Shown: positions 41,459 through 50,382 of the stretch, in pieces
Layout: each line of letters starts with the position of its first letter
Numbering within the stretch: the stretch's first letter is position 1
Origin: Nocardia uniformis NBRC 13702
GTDB lineage: Bacteria; Actinomycetota; Actinomycetes; Mycobacteriales; Mycobacteriaceae
DNA length: 64,000 bases
Direction: 5' to 3'
Assembly (NCBI RefSeq): GCF_001613345.1
Contig: NZ_BDCE01000077.1
Coordinates: 78,422 to 142,421, forward strand
Notes under the pieces: generated by a model
Database searches by the model: none
Told to the model about the DNA's origin: nothing
Seen by the model: only the letters and a program-made list of their open reading frames with translations
Program-made: the position numbers and the translations under genes

Positions 41459-42877
41459 TTACTTCTTGCGTTCGCGCTTTTCGCGGACTCGGACGTTGAC
41501 TCGGACCGGTGAGCCGTCGAAGCCGAATTCCTCGCGGAGGCGGCGTTCGATGAAGCGGCGGTAGCCGGCCTCGAGGAAGCCGGTGGTGAAGAGGACGAAC
41601 GTCGGGGGGCGGGTGGCGGCCTGGGTCGCGAAGAGGACCCGGGGGAGGCGGCCGCCGCGCATGGGGGGCGGGGTGGCCGCCACTACCTCTTTGAGCCAGT
41701 TGTTGAGGCGGCCCGTGGAGATCCGCTTGTCCCAGGATTCCAGGGCGGTTTCCATTGCGGGGACCAGCTTTTGGACCGCGCGGCCGGTGTGGGCGGAGAT
41801 ATTGACGCGCAGTGCCCACTGCACCTGGACCATTTCCCGGTCGATTTCGCGTTCCAACATGTGGCGGCGATCCTCGTCGACGAGATCCCACTTGTTGTAG
41901 GCGATGACGAGGGCGCGGCCGGTGTCGGCGACCATGCTGATGACGCGCAGGTCCTGCTCGGTGACCGGCTGGGAGGCGTCGATGAGCATGACGGCGACCT
42001 CGGCGGCCTCCAGGGCCCCCTTGGTGCGCAGCGAGGCGTAGAACTCGGTGCCGCTGGCATTGCTCACCTTGCGGCGCAGACCGGCGGTATCGACGAAACG
42101 CCAAGGCTTGCCGCCCAATTCGACCACGGAGTCGACCGGGTCGACGGTGGTGCCCGCCACATCGTGGACGACGGAGCGCTCGGCGCCCGAAAGCTTGTTC
42201 AGCAGACTGGATTTGCCGACATTCGGCTTACCGATCAGCGCCACGCGACGCGGGCCGCCGAGACCGCCGGTGCCCTCACGCGGGGTTTCGGGCAGCACCG
42301 CGAGGAGATCGTCGAGCAGATCACCGGTGCCACGGCCGTGCGTGGCCGAAACCATGCGCGGCTCGCCCAGGCCCATGCCCCACAGTGCGGCCGCTTCGGA
42401 CTCCACCTTCTGGTCGTCGACCTTATTGGCGACCAGAATGACCGGAGTCTTGGAGCGGCGCAGCACCTTCGCGACAGCTTCGTCGGTGGTGGTCGCACCG
42501 ACGGTGGCGTCCACGACCAGCAGAATGGCGTCGGCGGTCTCCATGGCGATCTCGGCCTGACGGGCCACCGACTGCTGTAGTCCCTTGGCGTCGGGCTCCC
42601 AACCGCCGGTGTCCTGCACCAGGAATTTGCGCCCGGACCAGTTGGCCTCGTAGCTGATGCGGTCACGTGTGACGCCCGGGACATCCTCGACCACCGCTTC
42701 GCGACGGCCCAGAATCCGGTTCACCAGAGTGGATTTGCCGACGTTCGGGCGGCCGACAATGGCCACGGTGGGCATGGGGACATGGCTGTCCTCATCGAAT
42801 TCACCCCCGAGTTCGGCCAGCTCCCACTCGGTTTCGTCGGACCAGATGCCGTCTCCGGCGAAAGTATCCTGCGTCAC
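41459..42877 (-). CDS. der: Ribosome-assembly GTPase Der (EngA)
   Basis: A 472-aa double-domain GTPase needed for 50S subunit maturation. GTPase 1: GRPNVGKSTL (about 42-51), DVPGVTRD, DTGGWEPD, NKVDD. GTPase 2: GKPNVGKSSL, DVAGTT, DTAGLRRK, NKWDLV. A C-terminal KH-like domain ends with basic VREKRERKK. The N-terminal 35 residues are acidic, as in mycobacterial homologues. GTG start overlaps the cmk stop (GTGA) with AGGAGG inside cmk. Corresponds to Rv1713. Confidence 0.96.
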   Translation of the reverse strand: MTQDTFAGDGIWSDETEWELAELGGEFDEDSHVPMPTVAIVGRPNVGKSTLVNRILGRREAVVEDVPGVTRDRISYEANWSGRKFLVQDTGGWEPDAKGLQQSVARQAEIAMETADAILLVVDATVGATTTDEAVAKVLRRSKTPVILVANKVDDQKVESEAAALWGMGLGEPRMVSATHGRGTGDLLDDLLAVLPETPREGTGGLGGPRRVALIGKPNVGKSSLLNKLSGAERSVVHDVAGTTVDPVDSVVELGGKPWRFVDTAGLRRKVSNASGTEFYASLRTKGALEAAEVAVMLIDASQPVTEQDLRVISMVADTGRALVIAYNKWDLVDEDRRHMLEREIDREMVQVQWALRVNISAHTGRAVQKLVPAMETALESWDKRISTGRLNNWLKEVVAATPPPMRGGRLPRVLFATQAATRPPTFVLFTTGFLEAGYRRFIERRLREEFGFDGSPVRVNVRVREKRERKK

Positions 42878-43611
42878 TGCGCACCTCCTGCCGAAATCTG
42901 CTGCCGCACAACGCGATACAGCTCATCAATGACCTCGTCCATGGTCAGCTCGCTGGTGTCGACCAGTACCGCGTCCTCGGCGGGACGCAGCGGGGACACC
43001 TTGCGAGTGGAATCGAGGTTGTCGCGGCGCTGCACATCGGCGAGCACCGCCTGGAAATCGTCGCCCCGGCCCTCGGCGATGTTCTGCGCATTGCGCCGGG
43101 TCGCGCGCGCCTCGGCGGAGGCGGTCAGGTAGATCTTCACATCCGCGTCGGTCAGCACCACGGTGCCGATATCGCGGCCCTCCACCACAATTCGGCCGGC
43201 CGTCGCGGCGATATCACGCTGTAGCGACACCAGCTGATCACGCACCTCCGACACTGCGGAGACCGCGGAAACAGCCTTGGTCACCTCATTGCCGCGAATC
43301 TCCGCCGACACATCCTCGCCATCGAGTTCGATGACCTCGCGGCTCGGATCGGTGCCGATGGACAGCGGCAGTTCCTTCACCGCGGCCGCGATGGCCTCGG
43401 CGTCGGTCAAGTCCACGTCGCTGCGCAGTACGCGCAGCGTCGCCACCCGGTACATGGCACCGGTGTCGAGGTAGCGGGCTTCCAGGCGCGTGGCCAGCCG
43501 CCGCGACACACTCGACTTGCCGGTGCCGGACGGTCCGTCCATAGCGACAATCAGCGGCGCGGTGCCGGACAGCTTGCCCTCGCTCACAGTCGCACTCCCC
43601 ATACCTGTCAC
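42874..43611 (-). CDS. cmk: Cytidylate kinase
   Basis: A 245-aa CMP/dCMP kinase (ATP + CMP to ADP + CDP). P-loop MDGPSGTGKSSVSRRLA near residue 25, DTGAMYRVATL substrate region, GRDIGTVVLTDADVKIYLTAS and RRDNLDS. GTG start at 43611 overlaps the rluB stop (GTGA). An ATG 3 codons in would also leave the family core intact. Middle gene of rluB-cmk-der, matching Rv1712. Confidence 0.95.
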   Translation of the reverse strand: MTGMGSATVSEGKLSGTAPLIVAMDGPSGTGKSSVSRRLATRLEARYLDTGAMYRVATLRVLRSDVDLTDAEAIAAAVKELPLSIGTDPSREVIELDGEDVSAEIRGNEVTKAVSAVSAVSEVRDQLVSLQRDIAATAGRIVVEGRDIGTVVLTDADVKIYLTASAEARATRRNAQNIAEGRGDDFQAVLADVQRRDNLDSTRKVSPLRPAEDAVLVDTSELTMDEVIDELYRVVRQQISAGGAQ

Positions 43612-45320
43612 AACGACACCGCCTCGTAGAGCTTCCCGATTTCATCCCGACCCAGCGCCCGCAGCGCGCCCGGACGCTGATCGCCCAGCGTTACGGGACC
43701 GATATGAGTGCGCACCAGCGCGGTCACCGGGTGGCCGACCGCGTCCATCAGGCGTCGCACAATGTGCTTGCGGCCCTCATGCAGGACGATCTTGACCAGC
43801 GACTTGCCCTGGCCCACTTCGATCACCTGGAACTTGTCGACCTTGGCCGGTCCGTCATCGAGTTCCACGCCAGCCCGCAATTTCTTACCGATGTCGCGGT
43901 GCACCTCGCCGTTCACCGTCGCCATATAGGTCTTGGATACCTCGAACGACGGGTGCATCAAACGGTGCGCGAGATCGCCGTCATTGGTGAGCAACAGCAG
44001 ACCCTCGGTATCGGCATCGAGACGGCCGACATGGAACAGGCGCTGCCCGGCCATGACTCGCTCGGCGACGATATCGCCGACGCAGGGGCGGCCCATATCG
44101 TCGGCCATGGTGGACTGCCAGCCCTTGGGCTTGTTCAGCGCCAGATAGACCTGCTCGTCACGAACCACCACGCGCACGCCGTCGACCCGCACCACGGCGT
44201 GTTCGGGGTCGATGCGCAGGCCCTGCTCGACGACGATCTTGCCGTCGACCTCGATACGACCGGCGGCGATCATGTCCTCGGCCGCGCGCCGCGAGGCGAC
44301 ACCGGCCTTGGCGAGCACCTTCTGCAGGCGTTCACCCTCGCCCCAGGGCAGCTTCTTCGGACCCTTCGGGTCGATTTCGACATTCTGATGCCGCGCGGGC
44401 TTGGCATTGTTCAGCACCGGGCCGGAGGTAATGACACGCTGCGGCTTCGGCTTCTTGACCTTGCCGGTCGGCGTATTGATCGACTTGGCGCCGGGTGCGG
44501 ACGACGGGCCGAGCGGACGACCGCCGCCGATCCCGCCCCGGGTGCCACCGATGTGATGGTCGCCCTGGCCGCCGCGCGAACGGTCGCCGCCACGGTTCCA
44601 CTCGCCACCACGCGAATCGGTGCCACGGGGACGATCGGCACCGCGCGAACGGTCACCTCCGCGATTCCAGTCGCCGCCACGCGAATCGGCACCGCGCGAA
44701 CGGTCGCCACCGCGATTCCACTCACCGCCACGGGATTCGGTACCGCGCGAGCGATCGCCGCCACGCGTATCGGCACCGCGCGAACGGTCGCCGCCACGGT
44801 TCCAGTCACCGCCACGAGATTCCGTGCCGCGCGAACGATCGCGGTTCCAGTCCCCACCACGCGATTCGGTACCGCGCGAGTCGCCACCACGGGGACGGTC
44901 GCCACCGCGATTCCAGTCACCGCCACGGGACTCACCACCACGGGGGCGGTCTCCGCCACGGTTCCAGTCACCGCCACGGGACTCCGCGCCCCGCGAGCGG
45001 TCACCACCACGGTTCCAGTCACCACCGCGCGCATCCGCGCCGCGAGCCGGTGCTCCGCGTCCGGCGGCGCCGCGCGCCTGTCCGGTGCCACGGGCGGGGG
45101 CTCCACCACGGGAGTCCCACGACTGTCCACCGCGGGCGGACGATCCGCCGCGCTCTTCCCACGAGGAGCCGCCGCGAGCTCCTGCCCCACGCGTCGGCGC
45201 CGCGCCGCGCGAAGGGGTCGATCCTTGTCCAGTGCGGCCGCGGGCCGAACCACCACGAGGGGGTTCGAAACCACGTTTCCTACGATCCGGTGTGCCATCT
45301 CGGCGAGCGGGTGTATTCAC
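43608..45320 (-). CDS. rluB: 23S rRNA pseudouridine synthase RluB with RG-rich extension
   Basis: A 570-aa protein, more than twice the usual 240-250 aa. The C-terminal half (about 325-570) is a standard RsuA/RluB enzyme: S4 RNA-binding domain ERLQKVLAKAGVASRRAAEDMIAAGRI, catalytic Asp in GRLDADTEGLLLLTNDG (about residue 430), HEGRKHIVRRLMDAVGHPV. The N-terminal 300 residues are disordered Arg/Gly/Asp/Ser repeats of GGDRSRGxxSRGGDWNR type, about ten copies. They probably bind rRNA or promote condensation. GTG start. Homologue of Rv1711; overlaps cmk. Confidence 0.93.
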   Translation of the reverse strand: MNTPARRDGTPDRRKRGFEPPRGGSARGRTGQGSTPSRGAAPTRGAGARGGSSWEERGGSSARGGQSWDSRGGAPARGTGQARGAAGRGAPARGADARGGDWNRGGDRSRGAESRGGDWNRGGDRPRGGESRGGDWNRGGDRPRGGDSRGTESRGGDWNRDRSRGTESRGGDWNRGGDRSRGADTRGGDRSRGTESRGGEWNRGGDRSRGADSRGGDWNRGGDRSRGADRPRGTDSRGGEWNRGGDRSRGGQGDHHIGGTRGGIGGGRPLGPSSAPGAKSINTPTGKVKKPKPQRVITSGPVLNNAKPARHQNVEIDPKGPKKLPWGEGERLQKVLAKAGVASRRAAEDMIAAGRIEVDGKIVVEQGLRIDPEHAVVRVDGVRVVVRDEQVYLALNKPKGWQSTMADDMGRPCVGDIVAERVMAGQRLFHVGRLDADTEGLLLLTNDGDLAHRLMHPSFEVSKTYMATVNGEVHRDIGKKLRAGVELDDGPAKVDKFQVIEVGQGKSLVKIVLHEGRKHIVRRLMDAVGHPVTALVRTHIGPVTLGDQRPGALRALGRDEIGKLYEAVSL

Positions 45321-45336
45321 GTTGTCCTAATTTCAG

Positions 45337-46068
45337 TCATTCCTCGGTGCCGAGATCGATATCCGACTCGGCATTTTTTCTCAGCCTGGTGTACCGCGGA
45401 TCGGTGTCCAGGCTCTCGTTGATCTCGTCGATCAGATCCACCCCTGGAAGCAGGGGCGCCAACAGCGGGAGGTCTGTCAGTGACGCGAGTCCGATCCGTT
45501 CCAGGAACAGTTCGGTGGTGACGTACCGGGTGCCATTGGTTTCCGGGTCAGCCCCGGCCTCCGAGATCAGACCCCGCGCGAGCAGGGTCCGGATCACGCC
45601 GTCCACATTCACGCCTCGTACCGCACTCACTCGTGCTCGCGTAACCGGTTGACGATAGGCGATCACCGCCAGTGTTTCCAAAGCGGCACGGGTCAGCTTC
45701 GATCTTGCGCCATCCAACAGCATACGTTCCACGTAGGGGGCGAACTCCGCCCGCGTGTAGTAACGCCAGCCGTCACCGACGAATCTGAGATCCATGCCAC
45801 TGCGGCGGGCGGTCAGTTCCGCCGACATCTCCCGCAGCGTGCGCTCCACTCGGGCGGGGCGGTCCTCCACCGCCGTGGCGAGCAATTCGACGGGCGCGGG
45901 CGCGTCCACCACCAGCAATAGCGCCTCCAGGGCGGCGCGGAGCTCGTCGTCCTCGAGCAGATCGGTGGCTTCGGCGTCGAGCTCGTCGGCAGCCTCCGCG
46001 GCGTCCGCGTCGAGCAGATCCGTGGACTCCGCGTCGGTGGGTTCGATGGGGTCGATCACCTCGGTCAC
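45337..46068 (-). CDS. scpB: Chromosome segregation/condensation protein ScpB
   Basis: A 243-aa kleisin-associated protein of the SMC-ScpAB condensin. After an acidic N-terminus of about 45 residues come two winged helices: RAALEALLLVVDAPAPVELLATA and TRAALETLAVIAYRQPVTRARVSAVRGVNVDGVIRTLLARGLI. GTG start overlaps the scpA stop by 4 bp. The acidic tail is DIDLGTEE. Homologue of Rv1710. Confidence 0.95.
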   Translation of the reverse strand: MTEVIDPIEPTDAESTDLLDADAAEAADELDAEATDLLEDDELRAALEALLLVVDAPAPVELLATAVEDRPARVERTLREMSAELTARRSGMDLRFVGDGWRYYTRAEFAPYVERMLLDGARSKLTRAALETLAVIAYRQPVTRARVSAVRGVNVDGVIRTLLARGLISEAGADPETNGTRYVTTELFLERIGLASLTDLPLLAPLLPGVDLIDEINESLDTDPRYTRLRKNAESDIDLGTEE

Positions 46069-47654
46069 CCGTACTCCTCATCGCTGATGGTGTCGAATAT
46101 CGCACCGCCGGTTTCCCGTGCGGAGCTCAGATCGCCGGTCCAGCTGACCGCCAGCGGTCCCAGCGCATCGGGTTGCTCGAATTCGATATTGCGGCCCCGG
46201 TACAACTCCAGCAGTGCCAGGAATCGCGCCACGATCTGCACCGGCAGCTCGCAGTCGACGATCAGTTCGCGGAAGGTCGTCCAGCCGCCCGCGCCTTTGG
46301 CTTTCAGCAGTTCGAGTATCAGCGCGGCCTGTTCGGCGATCGAGATGCCGTGCTGATGGATGTGGTCGAGACCGACCTTCGGTGTCTCCCGGGGTTGGAA
46401 TACCGAGGCGGCGACCTCGGCGAATCCGGCGGCGTCGACACCGAGGGTGACATCCGGCAGCAGTTCGAGGAAGCGGTCCTCGAGCGATACCGCGCGTGGA
46501 TACCGTTGCAGGGCCGCGGCTTCGAGTTCGGCCAGCAGTCCGGCGACCTGTTTGAAGGCGCGGTACTGGAGCAGCCGGGCGAACAGCAGGTCGCGGGCGT
46601 CCAGGAGTTCCAGATCGTCCTCATCGGAGACCTCACCCGATGGCAGCAGGCGCGCGGCCTTGAGATCGAGCAGCGTGGCCGCCACGACCAGGAATTCGGT
46701 GGTCTGATCCAGCACCTTGTCGGCACGCAGACCACTGGAACCGGCCTGGGCGGTCAGCAATTTGGTGTAGGCGATGAACTCATCGGTCACCTTGTGCAGG
46801 GCAACCTCGGTGACATCGAGCCGACGCGAGCTGATGAGCTGGAGCAGCAGATCGAAGGGACCCTCGAAATTGCTCAGCCGCAGGTGAAATCCCGTGGCCT
46901 TATCCGAATCGTCCGCGGTCGCAGGGGAACCCGGGGGCGGCGCACCGGCCGAGGACGCGGCGATATCGGTGACCACGGTGGTCGCGGAATCCGCCGCTAT
47001 CTCGTCGACCAGCGAATCGATGGCGGCTTCGCCGCGATCACCCAGGGCACCAGCGGATTCGCCGGTATGTCCGCGTACGTCGTCAATGACGCCGCCGACG
47101 GCGGAGACAGCGGCGGCAGCGGCGGTGGTGGCGTCGCCGTCAGTAGGGTCGGAGCCATCGTCGTCGGCGGGGGCGGTGTCGGCAGCGGGAGCAGCGGTGG
47201 TGCCAGCGGCGGCGGAGACAACGGTCGCGTCGCCGTCAGCTGTGGTGCCGCCATCAGCAGCGGCGGCGGTGGCGTTGCCGTCAGTGGGGTCGGAGTCAGC
47301 GGGGTCGGCAGCAGCAGCGGCGTCGGCAGCGTCGGCGTCGGCGGTGGCGTCCGTGGCGGCGGAGGCAACATCGGCGGCGGTGTCGGCAGCAGCAGCAACG
47401 GCGGCGGCGGCAGCGGGAGCAGCAGGGGCGGTGGCGGCGCTTCGTCCGCCAAGGTCGTCAGCGCTGTCTTCGTCGAAGCCGTCGTCGGCGCTGCGGAACT
47501 CGTCGGCGGCACTGTCGACACCGTCGGTCGGATCCTCGGTATCGCCCCCCGCGATATCCGCGACCACCCCGCCCGGCGCAGCGGCCTCATCTTGCACAGC
47601 GGTAACCGCGCCCGGCGTAGGAAGCCCGGGCGCTGTGTCGGTGGAATCGTTCAA
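46065..47654 (-). CDS. scpA: Condensin kleisin ScpA with long Ala/Asp-rich extension
   Basis: A 529-aa protein; the kleisin core starts only at about residue 254 (GFHLRLSNFEGPFDLLLQLI) and runs to the C-terminal winged helix (VIVDCELPVQIVARFLALLELYRGRNIEFEQ-like end). The preceding 250 residues are Ala/Asp/Gly/Thr low complexity, strongly acidic. A TTG start overlaps the parA-like stop as TTGA, which supports translation of the extension. ScpA bridges SMC heads. Homologue of Rv1709 (about 280 aa), so the extension is lineage-specific. Confidence 0.9.
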   Translation of the reverse strand: MNDSTDTAPGLPTPGAVTAVQDEAAAPGGVVADIAGGDTEDPTDGVDSAADEFRSADDGFDEDSADDLGGRSAATAPAAPAAAAAVAAAADTAADVASAATDATADADAADAAAAADPADSDPTDGNATAAAADGGTTADGDATVVSAAAGTTAAPAADTAPADDDGSDPTDGDATTAAAAAVSAVGGVIDDVRGHTGESAGALGDRGEAAIDSLVDEIAADSATTVVTDIAASSAGAPPPGSPATADDSDKATGFHLRLSNFEGPFDLLLQLISSRRLDVTEVALHKVTDEFIAYTKLLTAQAGSSGLRADKVLDQTTEFLVVAATLLDLKAARLLPSGEVSDEDDLELLDARDLLFARLLQYRAFKQVAGLLAELEAAALQRYPRAVSLEDRFLELLPDVTLGVDAAGFAEVAASVFQPRETPKVGLDHIHQHGISIAEQAALILELLKAKGAGGWTTFRELIVDCELPVQIVARFLALLELYRGRNIEFEQPDALGPLAVSWTGDLSSARETGGAIFDTISDEEYG

Positions 47655-48577
47655 CGGCCCGACCGGTGGATGACTTCCCGTGCCATAGCCCGATACGCCG
47701 TCGCGCCACCGGATTTCGGCGCCCAGGTGGTGATGGGTTCACCCGCCACGCTGGCGTCGGGGAACCGTACGGTCCGCGAGATCACGGTGTCGTAGACGAG
47801 GTCGCCGAATACCTCGACCACGCGCGTCATGACCTGGCGCGAATGCAGGAGACGGGCATCGAACATGGTGACAACGATGCCGTACAGGCTCAGGGCGGGA
47901 TTCAACCGGTCCCGCACCTTCTCCACGGTGTCGTTGAGCAGCGCCAGCCCGCGCAGCGAAAAGTATTCGCATTCCATGGGAATGATAACGCCGTCGGCGC
48001 AGGCCAAGGCGTTCACCGTGAGCAGACCCAGCGAGGGCTGACAATCGATGAGGATGTAGTCGTAGCGGCTGCGCAGGGGTGCCAGCGCGCGTCCCAGCGT
48101 GTGTTCGCGACCGACCTCGTTGACCAGCTGGATCTCCGCCGCCGACAGGTCGATATTGCTGGGCAGCAGATCCATACCCTCGACCCTGGTATTGATCAGT
48201 ACATCGTCCACGCCGACGCGGCCATTGCTGACCAGGAGGTTGTGCACGGTTTGATCCAGATCATGGTGCGCCACACCGAGTCCCGCCGACAGCGCGCCCT
48301 GGGGATCGAGATCCACCAGCAGCACCCGACGGCCGCATTCGGCCAGTGCCGCACCCAGATTGATGGTGGACGTGGTCTTTCCGACCCCGCCCTTCTGATT
48401 GCACATGGCGACGATCAGCGCGTCACCAGTGTGGTTCGGTGCAGACGGCTCCGGAATTTCGCGCAAGGGCCGACCGGTCGGTCCTAGCTCTGCGTTATCC
48501 GACTGCACGTCCGGCGCCTCCCACAATGTCTGCGCGGCGGTTTCGATCCGCTGGCCCGCACCACCGGCTTTCGTCAC
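47651..48577 (-). CDS. ParA/MinD-family ATPase
   Basis: A 308-aa deviant Walker ATPase: CNQKGGVGKTTSTINLG near residue 60, VDLDPQGALSAGLG, and the signature LIDCQPSLGLLTVNAL. The N-terminal 50 residues are variable. Corresponds to Rv1708, encoded with scpA and scpB and thought to help chromosome organisation; it is not the main oriC ParA. GTG start. Overlaps scpA (TTGA). Confidence 0.92.
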   Translation of the reverse strand: MTKAGGAGQRIETAAQTLWEAPDVQSDNAELGPTGRPLREIPEPSAPNHTGDALIVAMCNQKGGVGKTTSTINLGAALAECGRRVLLVDLDPQGALSAGLGVAHHDLDQTVHNLLVSNGRVGVDDVLINTRVEGMDLLPSNIDLSAAEIQLVNEVGREHTLGRALAPLRSRYDYILIDCQPSLGLLTVNALACADGVIIPMECEYFSLRGLALLNDTVEKVRDRLNPALSLYGIVVTMFDARLLHSRQVMTRVVEVFGDLVYDTVISRTVRFPDASVAGEPITTWAPKSGGATAYRAMAREVIHRSGR

Positions 48578-48706
48578 GTCCGCTGCTCCTTCGACGTTTA
48601 TGCCCTTACCCCGCCGCGCGATGCGGTGAGGTCCTAATAGACGCTACCGCCTGTCCGAGCCAGACCGGAGTTCGGACACGCACCCTAAAGCTGCACTTCA
48701 GACTGG

Positions 48707-49630
48707 TTACCGAGCCCGGGGATGGGCTGTCGCCCATACCTCGTGCAGCGTTCCCACGGTGACCAGAGTGTAGATCTGGGTTGTCGTGACCGAGGCATGA
48801 CCGAGAAGCTCCTGCACCACACGGACATCAGCGCCACCATCGAGCAAATGTGTAGCGAATGAATGGCGCAGGGTGTGCGGGGAGACCTGAGCGGAGATTC
48901 CGGCGCGCTCGGCCGCCGATTGCAGCACCTGCCAGGCACTCTGCCGGGATAGTCGACCCCCGCGATGATTGAGCAGCAGGGCAGGATTTCCCTTGCCCCG
49001 CAGTGCGAGTGCGGGTCGGCCGCGCACCAGATAGGCATCCAGGGCCGCCAGGGCGGGACGGCCGATGGGAACCATTCGTTGTTTACCGCCCTTGCCGTGC
49101 AGCACCACGGCGCGCTCGGCGGTATCGATATCGTCGACATCCAGGTCGATGATCTCGGAGATGCGCGCGCCGGTGGAGTACAGCAATTCCAGCATGGCCC
49201 GATCCCGCAATCCGCGCGGGCCATCGGCGGCGTCGCCGCCAGCCGCGTCGAGCAGGCGTGAAATCTGGTCGTAGGGCAGGGCTTTCGGCAGCCGACGCGC
49301 AGGGGTCGGCGGTTTCACCGGATGCGCGACATCGCTGCCGGTCATGCCCTCGGCCGCCGCGAACCTGTGCAGCCCCCGCACCGCGACCAGCGCCCGCGCC
49401 GCCGAACTGGCCGCCAGGGCGGGATGTTCGGCATCGCCGGAGCGCAGCGCCACCATGAAGTCACCGATATCGGTCTCGGAAACCTCTGTCAGTCCCCCGA
49501 TTCCGCGCGCGGTCAGAAAATCCCGATACCGGGCCAGATCGCGGCGATAGGCGGCGAGGGTATTGCGCGCCGCGCCGCGCTCGACCGTCAGGTGGTCGAG
49601 GTAGGCGTCGATCGACGCGGTGGCATGCAC
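48707..49630 (-). CDS. xerD: Site-specific tyrosine recombinase XerD
   Basis: A 307-aa recombinase that resolves chromosome dimers at dif with XerC and FtsK. An N-terminal SAM-like core-binding domain (DAYLDHLTVERGAARNTLAAYRRDL) is followed by the catalytic domain with Arg in STGARISEIIDLD, HTLRHSFATHLL (HxxR), LLGHASVTTTQIYT (His and Tyr). GTG start. The order parA-xerD-Nudix matches Rv1708/Rv1701/Rv1700, without the Rv1702-Rv1707 genes found in M. tuberculosis. Confidence 0.95.
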   Translation of the reverse strand: MHATASIDAYLDHLTVERGAARNTLAAYRRDLARYRDFLTARGIGGLTEVSETDIGDFMVALRSGDAEHPALAASSAARALVAVRGLHRFAAAEGMTGSDVAHPVKPPTPARRLPKALPYDQISRLLDAAGGDAADGPRGLRDRAMLELLYSTGARISEIIDLDVDDIDTAERAVVLHGKGGKQRMVPIGRPALAALDAYLVRGRPALALRGKGNPALLLNHRGGRLSRQSAWQVLQSAAERAGISAQVSPHTLRHSFATHLLDGGADVRVVQELLGHASVTTTQIYTLVTVGTLHEVWATAHPRAR

Positions 49631-49719
49631 GGCTCACATCATGGCAGGAGGTACCGACGAACGCGCCGACCGAAACACATAGACGAGACCGCTTGGTACC
49701 GAACGAAGCCGCGCAGAAC

Positions 49720-50382
49720 TTACTCTTCGCCGCTCTCGCGAGCTTTGCGAGTCAGAAACTCCGTCGGCATTCCCGGCCACGGCGCATCGGCGGGCCGCAA
49801 CTCGGCACCACTGGCGCGGGCGGTAACCAGGGCCAGGACGCCCGCGACGGCGGTGGCGTTGGTGATCTCACCGGCCATCGCCCGGCGTACCGCGTCTTGC
49901 AGAGACATGTGCACGATCTCGATATCCGCCTCTTCCAATTCCGGGGCGGGGCGGTCGGTTTCGTACAGTCCGGAAGCCAGGTAGATCCGCAGCGCCTCAT
50001 CGGTGAATCCGGGCGAGAGCGCGACATCCACCAGCACCGACCAGTCGCGGGCCGCGAGACCGGTCTCCTCGGCCAGCTCACGCTTGGCCGCCTCCAGGGG
50101 GTCCTCCCCCGGCTTGTCCAGCAGCCCGGCGGGCAGTTCCAATAGTCGCCGCCCGACCGGATGCCGGTACTGATTGATCAGAACGACGGTCTCGTCGTCT
50201 GCGAGGGCCACCACCGCGACCGCGGGGTGATGCTCGACAACCTCGCGCTCGGCGATCCGGCCACCCGGCATCGCCACCTCGTCCAGTCGCAGCGCGAGTA
50301 TCGCGCCCGCGTACACGGTACGACTGCCGACAATGTCGAATTCATGGCTGCCGGGGGCCGGATCACCGAGCTCTGAGGTCAT
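49720..50382 (-). CDS. Nudix hydrolase, ADP-ribose pyrophosphatase type
   Basis: A 220-aa Nudix protein: box G-x5-E-x7-REUxEExGU read as GLLDKPGEDPLEAAKRELAEETGL at about residue 96. N-terminal strand swap region SRTVYAGAILALRLDEVAMPGG. It corresponds to Rv1700, an ADP-ribose pyrophosphatase. ATG overlaps the pyrG stop (ATGA). Confidence 0.93.
   Translation of the reverse strand: MTSELGDPAPGSHEFDIVGSRTVYAGAILALRLDEVAMPGGRIAEREVVEHHPAVAVVALADDETVVLINQYRHPVGRRLLELPAGLLDKPGEDPLEAAKRELAEETGLAARDWSVLVDVALSPGFTDEALRIYLASGLYETDRPAPELEEADIEIVHMSLQDAVRRAMAGEITNATAVAGVLALVTARASGAELRPADAPWPGMPTEFLTRKARESGEE

Noticed and set aside
44600..45030. Regular repeats suggesting a CRISPR array
   Set aside because: Repeats are in frame, vary by codon and encode RG units of RluB; there are no unique spacers of constant length and no cas genes.
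43704..45422. 572-aa plus-strand frame opposite rluB
   Set aside because: Antisense to a conserved enzyme; the text is low complexity and lacks RBS or domain.
46894..47673. 259-aa Ala/Ser-rich plus-strand protein
   Set aside because: Antisense of the low-complexity ScpA extension; no start signal or domain.
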